64,000 nt of DNA from Comamonas sp. 26 (lineage in GTDB: Bacteria > Pseudomonadota > Gammaproteobacteria > Burkholderiales > Burkholderiaceae_C): positions 310,001-374,000 of the forward strand of contig NZ_PEFL01000001.1 of assembly GCF_002754475.1 (NCBI RefSeq). The letters run 5' to 3'. Both the position numbers and the translations under genes were made by a program. Under the pieces are notes generated by a model that saw only the letters and a program-made list of their open reading frames with translations, made no database searches and was not told where the DNA came from. Shown here one piece after another: positions 53,925 through 61,827 of this stretch; the first letter of the stretch is position 1; each line of letters begins with the position of its first letter.

Positions 53925-54758
53925 ATGAGCACAGACCTCCACCCCTTTGATCGTGCCGTGGCCCTGACTGCCACGGGAGTGCCCAATCAGTATCGTGGGC
54001 AAGCATCGCCGGATTACTGGAACATGGTCGGGCCCTATGGCGGCATTACGGCTGCCAGTCTGGTTCAGGCCATGCAGCAGCATCCGCAATGTCTGGGGGA
54101 CCCGATTTCCATCACCGTCAATTACGCTGCGGCGGTTGGTCCCGGTGCTTTCGAGATTGAGGCCAACCCGGTGCGCACCAACCGCTCGACCCAGCACTGG
54201 ATTTTGACCGTGCTGCAGCCTGACGCAGACGGCAAGATGCAGGTGGTGACCACGGCTACCGCCGTAACCGCTGTGCGCCGCGAGACCTGGAGCGTGAACG
54301 ATATGCCCATGCCTGCCGTCAAGCCAGCAGCAGAGTTTGAGCGTGTACCGCCTCTGTTCAAAGGTGTTGAGTGGCTCGCCCGCTACGAGATGCGTTTTGT
54401 GAACGGTATTTTGCCTAAAGAGGAAGACGGCTCAGAGCGTGACTCTCTGACGCAGCTGTGGGTGAGAGACAATCCGCCGCGTCCGCTGGATTTTGCGTCG
54501 CTGGCTGCGGTCTCTGACGTGTTCTTTCCGCGGGCGTGGCTGCGCCGCGCCAAACGCGTGCCGGCGGGCACGGTGTCCATCACCGTGTACTTTCATGCCG
54601 GGCGTGAGGAGCTGGCCGCTGTGGGCGATGACCTGCTGCTGGCGCAGGCGCGCGGGCAGGAGTTCCGCAACGGCTTTTTTGATCAGACAGCCCAGCTGTG
54701 GAGCAAGTCTGGCCAGATGCTGGCTACCAGCCACCAGATTGTTTATTACAAGGAATAA
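53925..54758 (+). CDS. Acyl-CoA thioesterase II-like (TesB-like double hot-dog)
   Basis: 277 residues, two hot-dog repeats. GGITAASLVQAMQQHPQCLG starts the first, RTNRSTQHWILTVLQPDADG follows, and the second contains SDVFFPRAWLRRAKRVPAG and SITVYFHA. It resembles TesB-type thioesterases (thioesterase-like superfamily). The frame is open from 53835, but ATG 53925 is chosen as the start of conserved sequence. Sits in the beta-oxidation cluster and may relieve acyl-CoA build-up. Confidence 0.82.
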   Translation: MSTDLHPFDRAVALTATGVPNQYRGQASPDYWNMVGPYGGITAASLVQAMQQHPQCLGDPISITVNYAAAVGPGAFEIEANPVRTNRSTQHWILTVLQPDADGKMQVVTTATAVTAVRRETWSVNDMPMPAVKPAAEFERVPPLFKGVEWLARYEMRFVNGILPKEEDGSERDSLTQLWVRDNPPRPLDFASLAAVSDVFFPRAWLRRAKRVPAGTVSITVYFHAGREELAAVGDDLLLAQARGQEFRNGFFDQTAQLWSKSGQMLATSHQIVYYKE

Positions 54759-54803
54759 GGTGCCGAATCCGGCGACCGATTCACCATTCGATAAGGCAAG
54801 ACC

Positions 54804-55598
54804 ATGAGCAATACCCAGGATAACCAGGACATTCTGGTGCACACCGAAGAGGGCGTCTGCACCATCACCTTCAACCGCGCAGCGAAGAAAAACTCCTTCA
54901 CCGAAGCCATGTACATGCAGATGGCAGATGCGCTGGCATCGGCCAAGGCCGATGCAGGCGTGCGCGTGGTGGTGTTCCAGGGTGATATCGCCATCTTCAG
55001 CGCGGGCAACGATATTGCAGACTTTCTCAAGCAAACCTCGACCCCCGGTGCCATGGGGGCTGATGCCCCGGTATGGCGTTTTCTGCAGGAAGTCTCGGCC
55101 TTCCCCAAGCCACTGGTTGCCGCTGTCTGTGGCCCGGCAGTAGGCATTGGTACAACGCTGCTGCTGCATTGCGACCTGGTTTATGCGGGCGACAACGCGG
55201 CCTTCTCGCTGCCCTTCATCAACCTGGGTGTCTGCCCCGAAGCCGCATCCAGCTTGCTGCTGCCGCAAATGCTGGGCTACCACCGAGCGGCCGAGGCGTT
55301 GCTGCTGGGCGAGCCCTTCATGGCTGAAGCCGCACTGGAAGTGGGACTGGTCAACCGCGTGGTGCCCCCTAACGAATGCAATGGCGTGGCACAGGCACAG
55401 GCCAAGAAGCTGGCGCGCAAGCCCCTGTCTTCGCTGATCGAAACCAAGCGCCTGATGAAGGGCGGCCAGGCCAAGGCTGTGAGCGAGCGCATTGCGGAAG
55501 AGGGTGCTGTCTTCGCCCGCATGCTGCGTGAGCCTGCCGCCAAAGAAGCGCTGACATCTTTTATGGAAAAACGCCACCCGGATTTCAGCAACTGCTGA
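54804..55598 (+). CDS. Enoyl-CoA hydratase/isomerase
   Basis: Crotonase-fold enzyme of 264 residues acting on acyl-CoA double bonds. FQGDIAIFSAGNDIADFLKQ and AAVCGPAVGIGTTLLLHCDL form the oxyanion hole; FSLPFINLGVCPEAASSLLL holds one acidic residue where hydratases usually have a second, suggesting isomerase or side-chain specificity. ATG 54804 has AAGG upstream. The 3' end of the gene, encoding KRHPDFSNC, is copied downstream in tandem (see the repeat). Confidence 0.92.
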   Translation: MSNTQDNQDILVHTEEGVCTITFNRAAKKNSFTEAMYMQMADALASAKADAGVRVVVFQGDIAIFSAGNDIADFLKQTSTPGAMGADAPVWRFLQEVSAFPKPLVAAVCGPAVGIGTTLLLHCDLVYAGDNAAFSLPFINLGVCPEAASSLLLPQMLGYHRAAEALLLGEPFMAEAALEVGLVNRVVPPNECNGVAQAQAKKLARKPLSSLIETKRLMKGGQAKAVSERIAEEGAVFARMLREPAAKEALTSFMEKRHPDFSNC

Positions 55599-55752
55599 AA
55601 TCCCCTCCAGCGAAGCTGGCGTGAGCGAAGCGATGGAAGGTGTTTTCGTCAAAAACGCCACCCGGATTTCAGCAACTGCTGAAATCCACGCCAGTGAAGC
55701 GATGGGTAATGCTTTCACCAAAAGCGTCACCCTGGCTTCAGCAAGTGCTGAT
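55567..55752 (+). repeat. Tandem imperfect copies of the 3' end of the enoyl-CoA hydratase gene
   Basis: A 37-bp block (ACGCCACCCGGATTTCAGCA and following) at 55567-55603 recurs exactly at 55651-55687 and, degraded, at about 55720-55752. The intervening DNA (AGCGAAGCGATGG, then AGTGAAGCGATGG) also repeats. Periods are about 84 and 69 bp. The first copy is the end of the coding region and includes the stop; the others are non-coding. An intrinsic terminator follows. Confidence 0.85.
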
Positions 55753-55758
55753 CTGAAA

Positions 55759-55790
55759 ATCGCCCGTTGCTGGGCGATTCTTTCTTCTTT
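55759..55790 (+). terminator. Intrinsic terminator after the repeat array
   Basis: ATCGCCC-GTTGCT-GGGCGAT followed by TCTTTCTTCTTT. It should end the fatty-acid operon. The hot-dog gene starts 18 bp beyond. Confidence 0.8.
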
Positions 55791-55807
55791 TGTCTGAAAG
55801 CGAATCC

Positions 55808-56323
55808 ATGACAGCTCAGGTCTCACCCGCCCCTAAGACTCGCAAGAATATTCAGTCAGAGCTGGTTCAGTTCGAGCCTGAATTTCTCGCCGGTCTGCAC
55901 GAGATTTTTGAAAAGCGTGTGGCATTCAATCAGACCATCGGCCTCAAGATCGGTGAAATCTCACCAACCCTGGTACATGGCCATATCGCCATGCGACCTG
56001 AATTGATAGGGCACGAGGCCTATGAGCGCATTCATGGCGGCGTCATCAGCGCGGGGCTGGACTCGATGGGCGGTCTGGCGGTAATGGCCGCTATTGCCGC
56101 CCGCCATATGGATGACACCCCCATGCAGCGCCTGCAGCGCTTTTCCCGGCTGGGCACGATTGATTTGCGTGTCGACTATCTGCGCCCTGGTATTGGCAAG
56201 GAATTCTTGCTCACCGCCAAGGTGATTCGCCTGGGCTCACGCGTTGCCAATACCCAGATGGAGTTTCTGTCTGCTGATGGTGAATTGTTGTCCATGGGTA
56301 CAGCTGCCTATATCGTTTCTTGA
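55808..56323 (+). CDS. Hot-dog fold thioesterase (YiiD/PaaI-like)
   Basis: 171 residues, single hot-dog domain. RVAFNQTIGLKIGEISPTLV, then HEAYERIHGGVISAGLDSMG with the HGG-S/D motif of PaaI-like thioesterases, then RLGTIDLRVDYLRPG and TQMEFLSADGELLSMGTAAY. A TTG at 55790 would extend it; ATG 55808 is preferred. It lies after the terminator and so may use its own promoter in the repeat region. The acyl substrate is unknown. Confidence 0.82.
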   Translation: MTAQVSPAPKTRKNIQSELVQFEPEFLAGLHEIFEKRVAFNQTIGLKIGEISPTLVHGHIAMRPELIGHEAYERIHGGVISAGLDSMGGLAVMAAIAARHMDDTPMQRLQRFSRLGTIDLRVDYLRPGIGKEFLLTAKVIRLGSRVANTQMEFLSADGELLSMGTAAYIVS

Positions 56324-56338
56324 GTTTTCTCCTGAAAA

Positions 56339-56412
56339 GAGAGCGCCTTGCGCTCTCCAGTCTTGGGCTGGAGGTCTAAATTGCCTTAAAAACAGGCAAG
56401 TGAATACTTGCC
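56339..56412. other. Two hairpins in the gap after the hot-dog gene
   Basis: GAGAGCGC-CTT-GCGCTCTC (56339-56357) and GGCAAGT-GAAT-ACTTGCC (56395-56412) are perfect stems within the 244-bp gap. Neither has a T-run. The first, 16 bp after the stop, may act as a transcript end. Confidence 0.45.
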
Positions 56413-56567
56413 CGGATGCAGCCAAATATTGCATGGTGTGAGATGAAGCAATGCATGCAAGTAACTGAAACTTGTGAAAGCTTTGCTTACTGTTCTTGCG
56501 AGATGACGGCAAATATAGCCATTGATGCTGCGTAGGATCGGCGTTTTCTGACAAGGAGGCTCCTGCC

Positions 56568-57188
56568 ATGGCTGTGCAAAACCCGTTCTTCGGTAAACGA
56601 GAAAACGATACTTTTTCTTCCCGCAATTCCGCGACAGGGATGCCTTCGGCAGGTACTTTGAGCAGCTCTGGACTGGGCGTGCCGCCCTCCAGCAATATGC
56701 GCCCGTCAACGCCGCCTGCTGCTCCTGTGGCTGAGGCAACGGGTGGCAGCCAGCTCACTGTGGGCCCCAACATCAAGCTCAAGGGCGTGGAAATTACCGA
56801 CTGCGACACTCTGGTCGTCGAAGGCACGGTTGAGGCGACCATGAACTCCCGCGTCATCAAGATTGCCGAGAACGGTGCCTTTCACGGCACAGCAGAAATT
56901 GATATTGCCGAAATTCATGGCCGCTTTGATGGCTCGTTGACTGTGCGTGAGAAGCTGGTGATCTATGGTTCCGGCAAAGTCAGCGGCAAGATTCGCTACG
57001 GCAAGGTCGTGATCGAAGAGGGTGGTGAGCTGACAGGCCAGATTGAAGCCGGTACAGGCTTTTCAGCCGCAGCCAGCAGTGCAAGCGCAGCAAGCAGCCG
57101 GGGCAAATCCATCAGCACGCTCAGCACCAGCCCTCTGAGCGCGGTTGCCAGTACGTCAGAGGCAGCAGGCATCGCCGCCGTTGCCTGA
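56568..57188 (+). CDS. Bactofilin-family cytoskeletal protein
   Basis: 206 residues. The middle (about 60-150) is the bactofilin beta-helix (GPNIKLKGVEITDCDTLVVE, NGAFHGTAEIDIAEIHGRFD and GKVSGKIRYGKVVIEEGGEL). Disordered tails rich in Ser, Ala and Pro flank it. Bactofilins polymerise without nucleotide at the inner membrane and shape the envelope. ATG 56568 has AAGGAGG upstream. Stands alone; the usual M23 peptidase partner is not next to it. Confidence 0.92.
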   Translation: MAVQNPFFGKRENDTFSSRNSATGMPSAGTLSSSGLGVPPSSNMRPSTPPAAPVAEATGGSQLTVGPNIKLKGVEITDCDTLVVEGTVEATMNSRVIKIAENGAFHGTAEIDIAEIHGRFDGSLTVREKLVIYGSGKVSGKIRYGKVVIEEGGELTGQIEAGTGFSAAASSASAASSRGKSISTLSTSPLSAVASTSEAAGIAAVA

Positions 57189-57208
57189 AATTTCGTGCAC
57201 AGCCCATG

Positions 57209-57238
57209 AAAAAAGCGACTCATTGAGTCGCTTTTTTT
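57209..57238. terminator. Bidirectional intrinsic terminator
   Basis: AAAAAAGCGACTC and GAGTCGCTTTTTTT form a near-perfect hairpin between the convergent bactofilin and thioesterase genes. Confidence 0.9.
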
Positions 57239-57256
57239 GTGCCATGAAGAGAGGGC

Positions 57257-57730
57257 TCAGCTTTTCTGAGGCGCGCTCTGCTCCTGCGACTGAATGGCTT
57301 CGCGCCATGCGCGGGTCTGTTCGGTATCGGGCAGGGCCTGTGGCTTGCCGGTGGCATCAATGGCCACATAGGTGAGGCGGGCCTCGGTCACTTTGACGAA
57401 CTTGCCCTGATCCGAGAAACGCTCGGCAAACACTTCCACATTCACCGTGACCGAAGTACGGCCCACATGCAGCACACCAGCGTAGAAGGACAGAATGTCA
57501 CCCACGCGTACGGGTTGCTTGAAGATGAATTCGTTAACCGCCACGGTCACCATGCGGGTGTGGCTGATACGCTGGGGCAGCACCGAACCTGCCAAGTCCA
57601 CCTGAGCCATAACCCAGCCACCAAAGATGTCGCCATTGGCGTTGACATCGGCAGGCATGGGGACGACTTTGAGAACCAGCTCCTTGTCTTCGGGCAAAGG
57701 CTGAGGGGGGAGGTTGGGACGAGGAGGCAT
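57257..57730 (-). CDS. yciA: Acyl-CoA thioesterase (YciA family)
   Basis: 157 residues, single hot-dog domain with VVPMPADVNANGDIFGGWVM, in which the Asp of NGDIFGGW is the catalytic residue in YciA-type hydrolases. NEFIFKQPVRVGDILSFYAG and VTEARLTYVAIDATGKP follow. A GTG at 57745 would add five residues; ATG 57730 is chosen. Broad-specificity acyl-CoA hydrolase by family. Divergent from the Slp-like lipoprotein gene by 112 bp. Confidence 0.9.
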   Translation of the reverse strand: MPPRPNLPPQPLPEDKELVLKVVPMPADVNANGDIFGGWVMAQVDLAGSVLPQRISHTRMVTVAVNEFIFKQPVRVGDILSFYAGVLHVGRTSVTVNVEVFAERFSDQGKFVKVTEARLTYVAIDATGKPQALPDTEQTRAWREAIQSQEQSAPQKS

Positions 57731-57842
57731 GGACGTGGCGGGCACAGAGGTAAAGGTGGAATTGTGCTTCAGATTCGGGTTTCTACTATGTTGTTGGGAA
57801 ATACCAATGACGCCGGTTCAGGAAAGTGAGTAGGTGATAACT

Positions 57843-58427
57843 ATGAATCTGCTTTCGTGGTCGTTGTATGGGGTGTTGTGCTTAGTGCTGGCGGGCTGCG
57901 GCGTTTCTCCTGTGGTATCCGATCAGACAAACGATCCTGTATCGCAGCCGTTGCATGGCTTGAGCGGCACAGCCGAGCAGTCATCCTGCCATCCCGATCG
58001 ATTGACGGACGCTGAGGCACAGGCGGGGCCATTTTCGGCACTCATTCCCACGCAAGCACTGGCCGCCAGCGCAAAGGGCAAGCGCGTTTGCTGGGGCGGA
58101 GGTCTGCGCACGATAGAGGCCGTTGAAGGAGGGCGCGACTGCGTGGTCATGTTGTATGCAGAGCTCAGCCCCAGGGTCTTTTGGGGCTGGCCGCGGGATG
58201 CATCGTTCTTCAAGGCCTGCGGGCCGGGACACTATGACAGGACGCTGCTGCAGCCGTTTACCTTGGGCTTGATTGGCGGAAAAGTAACGGGGCAGGCAGA
58301 ATTCGCAGGCGATTCCATTCCCGTCATAGAAATAGAAGCCTTTTACCGAGCTTCAGACTGCCTGCAAGGCGATACCTCCCCACAATGCGTTCACGGCCAC
58401 ATACAACCCCTGAAGAAGCCGCAGTAG
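57843..58427 (+). CDS. Slp-like outer-membrane lipoprotein
   Basis: 194 residues. The lipobox VLCLVLAGCG directs lipidation at the Cys, so the protein is a processed lipoprotein. WGGGLRTIEAVEGGRDCVVM and SFFKACGPGHYDRTLLQPFT with PVIEIEAFYRAS resemble the Slp family (starvation lipoprotein). Extra cysteines in the mature part may pair. The final 43 bases overlap the ABC transporter gene in another frame, so the two are likely translationally linked. Role unknown. Confidence 0.75.
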   Translation: MNLLSWSLYGVLCLVLAGCGVSPVVSDQTNDPVSQPLHGLSGTAEQSSCHPDRLTDAEAQAGPFSALIPTQALAASAKGKRVCWGGGLRTIEAVEGGRDCVVMLYAELSPRVFWGWPRDASFFKACGPGHYDRTLLQPFTLGLIGGKVTGQAEFAGDSIPVIEIEAFYRASDCLQGDTSPQCVHGHIQPLKKPQ

Positions 58428-60205
58428 CGGCGCCCAACCCCGACTCGGCCACGCTGCGCCGCCTCCTCCCCTACATCCTGCAATACAAGTGGCGCGTGCT
58501 GGCGGCGCTGCTGTTCATGCTGGGCGCCAAACTAGCCAACGTGGGCGTGCCAGTCCTGCTCAAGCATCTGGTCGATGCGCTGGACATAAAGCCCGGCCAG
58601 GCCCAGGCGGTGCTGGTCGTGCCCGTGGGGCTGCTGCTGGCCTATGGTCTGCTGCGCTTTTCCACCACCATGTTTACCGAGCTGCGCGACCTGGTCTTTG
58701 CCAAGGCCACGCAGGGCACTTCGCGCTCGATTGCACTTTCGACTTTTCAGCATCTGCATGCGTTGGGCCTGCGCTTTCACCTGGAGCGTCAGACCGGCGG
58801 CATGACACGCGATATCGAGCGCGGCGTGCGCAGCACGGAATCGCTGATCTCGTACTCGCTGTACTCCATCCTGCCCACGCTGATCGAAATGGGGCTGGTG
58901 CTGGGCATTCTGGCTGTGCGTTTTGACGCCTGGTTTGCCATCATTACGCTGGCAGCGCTGGTGTTCTACATCACCTTCACCGTCACGGTGACCGAGTGGC
59001 GCACGCGCTTTCGCAAAGAAGCCAATGCGCAGGAGTCTGCGGCGCACACCAAAGCCATTGATTCGCTGCTGAACTACGAGACCGTCAAGTACTTCAACAA
59101 CGAAGAGTTTGAAGCTGCACGCTACGACGAAAACCTGGAAAAGCTGCGCCGTGTGCGCCTGAAGAGCCAGACCACGCTGTCCATGCTCAATGCAGGTCAG
59201 CAGCTCATTATTGGTACTGCGCTGGTCGCTATTTTGTGGCGCGCCACGCAAGGTGTGGTCGATGGTCGCCTGACCTTGGGTGATCTGGTCATGATCAACG
59301 CCTTCATGATTCAGCTCTATATTCCGCTCAATTTCCTGGGCGTTATCTACCGAGAGATCAAGCAGAGCCTGACCGATCTGAACCGCATGTTCACGCTGAT
59401 GGATCAAGACCGCGAGGTGGCCGATGCCCCCAATGCACAGCCGCTGCCGCTGAATGGACAACCGCCTGAAGTGCGCTTTGAAAACGTGCAGTTTGCGTAC
59501 GACCCGGCACGTCCCATCCTGCACGATCTGAGCTTCACGATTCCGGCAGGAAAAACGGTGGCCGTGGTGGGGCCCTCTGGCTCGGGCAAGAGCACGCTGG
59601 CGCGACTGCTGTTCCGCTTCTATGACGTGCAGGCTGGTAATGTGCGTATTGCTGGCCAAGATATTCGCGATGTGACCCAAACCAGTGTGCGCCGTGCCGT
59701 GGGTATCGTGCCGCAAGACACCGTGCTGTTCAACGATACGGTGGAATACAACATTGCCTACGGCCAGCCCGGTGCCTCGCATGATCAAGTCGTAGCCGCC
59801 GCCAAAGCCGCGCGTATTCACGACTTTATTGTGGCTACGCCGCAGGGTTATGAAACGCGCGTGGGTGAACGCGGCCTCAAACTCTCTGGCGGTGAGAAGC
59901 AGCGCGTGGCCATTGCCCGTACATTGCTGAAAAATCCGCCCATTCTGATTTTTGATGAGGCCACATCGGCCTTGGACAGCGCCAATGAACGTGCCATTCA
60001 AAATGAGCTGCGCAGCGCTGCGCAAGGCAAGACATCGCTGGTGATTGCGCACCGTTTATCTACCGTGGTTGAAGCGCATGAAATTCTGGTTATGGACAGC
60101 GGCCGCATCATCGAGCGCGGAACGCATGACGAGTTGCTGGCTGCAGGTGGGCGCTACGCCAGCATGTGGAATATGCAGAACGCCGGTGAGGTGACGGACG
60201 CCTGA
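58385..60205 (+). CDS. Atm1/heavy-metal-type ABC exporter (membrane-ATPase fusion)
   Basis: Homodimeric type IV ABC exporter of 606 residues. Six transmembrane helices occupy about residues 20-310. The ATPase part has Walker A VGPSGSGKSTLARLL, the signature LKLSGGEKQRVAIARTLLK and Walker B PILIFDEATSALDSAN, and the final H-loop IAHRLSTVVEAHE. NYETVKYFNNEEFEAARYD and the RQTGGMTRDIERGVRS block are typical of Atm1/NaAtm1-like transporters of glutathione conjugates or metals. ATG 58385 lies inside the preceding gene. Substrate not determinable. Confidence 0.93.
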   Translation: MRSRPHTTPEEAAVAAPNPDSATLRRLLPYILQYKWRVLAALLFMLGAKLANVGVPVLLKHLVDALDIKPGQAQAVLVVPVGLLLAYGLLRFSTTMFTELRDLVFAKATQGTSRSIALSTFQHLHALGLRFHLERQTGGMTRDIERGVRSTESLISYSLYSILPTLIEMGLVLGILAVRFDAWFAIITLAALVFYITFTVTVTEWRTRFRKEANAQESAAHTKAIDSLLNYETVKYFNNEEFEAARYDENLEKLRRVRLKSQTTLSMLNAGQQLIIGTALVAILWRATQGVVDGRLTLGDLVMINAFMIQLYIPLNFLGVIYREIKQSLTDLNRMFTLMDQDREVADAPNAQPLPLNGQPPEVRFENVQFAYDPARPILHDLSFTIPAGKTVAVVGPSGSGKSTLARLLFRFYDVQAGNVRIAGQDIRDVTQTSVRRAVGIVPQDTVLFNDTVEYNIAYGQPGASHDQVVAAAKAARIHDFIVATPQGYETRVGERGLKLSGGEKQRVAIARTLLKNPPILIFDEATSALDSANERAIQNELRSAAQGKTSLVIAHRLSTVVEAHEILVMDSGRIIERGTHDELLAAGGRYASMWNMQNAGEVTDA

Positions 60206-60246
60206 AGGCGTTGCATAAAGTTCAATAAAGAGAGGGAGATGCAGGT

Positions 60247-61725
60247 ATGAACATCAAGGCCATGCAGAAAAGGCTGCGCGACTTTGCTGCTGCCAGAGAG
60301 TGGCAGTCTTTTCATTCGCCAAAAAATCTGGCGATGGCCTTGATGGTGGAGTCTGCCGAGCTGCTAGAGCTTTTTCAGTGGCTGACGACGGAGCAATCTC
60401 ATACCTTGACCCAAGAGCCCGCAGACCGGGAAAAGGTCTCTGATGAAATCGCCGACGTGTTTCTATACCTGCTGCAAATTGCCGATCGCACAGGAATTGA
60501 TCTTGAAGAAGCGGTAGAGAAAAAGCTCATCAAGAATGCGCAGAAGCACCCGGCCAAGTTGCCAGAATTGCTGCCTTTGGGCCCCAAAGTTCACTTGCTG
60601 GTTGATTGCGAGAATGTGAACCCGGATGCGGAGGCGCTAAGGCAACTGGTGCCTGAAGGAACAGATGTCTGGCTGTTTCACGCACCGGCGCAGCGGGTTG
60701 ATGCGGAAAAGCATAAGAGAGCCTATGGCGCAAATAGCGTGACGCTGGTAGAGCGCACAGGTGCAGGCAAGAACGCGCTGGATTTTCAGCTGAGCTACTA
60801 CGCGGGTTATTTGATGGCAAGGCAGCCTGATGCGCGCTTTGTGGTGGTGTCCAACGACAAGGGCTACGAGCCCATGCTGGAGCATGCGCGCAAGCTGGAG
60901 TTTCAGGCCACGCGTAGCGAGTACAGAAAACCACCCGCGCTGGCCACTCCTGTAACGTCTGTTGTGCAAATCGTAAAGCCTTCTTCGGCTCAGAAAAAAC
61001 CGGCTCCGGCAGATAAAAAAGTACCTCCAACGCTTTCCAGGCCCAAGCTTGTGCCGGTTGCGAAACCGCTTGTGGCTGAACCCACTTCTGCACGCATTGC
61101 ATTCCGTGCCAAGGATGCATTGAGTCTGCTGGTGGCGAATCAGCGCCCGGCTAGCTGGGAGGCGTTACTGACGCTGACTGAGGGGCTGATTACAGAGCCT
61201 GTAGCAGACAGGCAAGACTTGGCGCGAAAGGCTTGCCGGGTACTGCAGCTTTATGGAACGGTGATGCTTGATGTGGATGGAGGTAACCTGCGCTACCGCT
61301 GTCCTGATCCCGTACAACGGGGAGCTTCTTCAGAGCTTGTGGTCAATGCGGTGCAAGCGCCAGCATTGCCAGTGGTTGCCGTAGAAAAGGCGGCAATCCA
61401 GCCCAAGACAGCACCTAAACCCAAGCTTGTAAAGCCGCTGGCCGCGAAGCCTAAACAAGGAGTTAGTCATGTTGCCAAACGGGTGGAGTTGTCGTTAAAA
61501 AAAATGACCAGCAATCGCCCGGTTCGCCGCGATGGTCTGATGAAGGTCATAGCCACTCATATTGGGACAGTGCTTGCTCCCGTAATGACGCCGGAGCAGG
61601 TATGCATTGTTTTGCAGTCGCGACAGGTGGTGCGGATTTCACCCAAGGGCGAGGTGGCATATTTCAGTCAAGCAAAGGCGGTCAAGTCGCCTGAGGCCCA
61701 AGTTCAGCAGCAGACTTCGGGGTGA
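60247..61725 (+). CDS. MazG-like pyrophosphatase fused to a PIN/NYN nuclease-like domain
   Basis: 492 residues. Residues 1-105 are a MazG/RS21-C6-like NTP pyrophosphatase: E35-x-x-E38 (ALMVESAELLELFQW), E67-x-x-D70 (SDEIADVFLYLLQIAD) and the closing KKLIKNAQKHP. Residues 113-225 look like a PIN/NYN nuclease: Asp120 and Glu122 (HLLVDCENVNPD), Asp179 (GKNALDFQLSYYAG) and Asp204 (VVVSNDKGYEPML). Two C-terminal units of about 60 residues (near 285-350 and 420-480) resemble winged helices, separated by Pro/Lys-rich linkers. ATG 60247 has a good ribosome binding site (GAGGGAGATGCAGGT). It stands alone downstream of the ABC exporter. Function unknown; nucleotide sanitation plus RNA cleavage is inferred. 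Confidence 0.78.
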   Translation: MNIKAMQKRLRDFAAAREWQSFHSPKNLAMALMVESAELLELFQWLTTEQSHTLTQEPADREKVSDEIADVFLYLLQIADRTGIDLEEAVEKKLIKNAQKHPAKLPELLPLGPKVHLLVDCENVNPDAEALRQLVPEGTDVWLFHAPAQRVDAEKHKRAYGANSVTLVERTGAGKNALDFQLSYYAGYLMARQPDARFVVVSNDKGYEPMLEHARKLEFQATRSEYRKPPALATPVTSVVQIVKPSSAQKKPAPADKKVPPTLSRPKLVPVAKPLVAEPTSARIAFRAKDALSLLVANQRPASWEALLTLTEGLITEPVADRQDLARKACRVLQLYGTVMLDVDGGNLRYRCPDPVQRGASSELVVNAVQAPALPVVAVEKAAIQPKTAPKPKLVKPLAAKPKQGVSHVAKRVELSLKKMTSNRPVRRDGLMKVIATHIGTVLAPVMTPEQVCIVLQSRQVVRISPKGEVAYFSQAKAVKSPEAQVQQQTSG

Positions 61726-61827
61726 ATGCTGATGTGAGCGATATGGCTTGCTCAGGCGCTCCACAATGGAGCTTCTACCGTTCTTCGGATTGCGAATGCT
61801 TAGCGCTTCGCAATCGCTTTGTCTGCC

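Noticed and set aside
59210..59240. GCGCTGGTCGCTATTTT in the ABC exporter gene as a further repeat copy
   Set aside because: The match is limited to about 15 bases and encodes an ordinary membrane-helix stretch conserved in the family; chance is likely.
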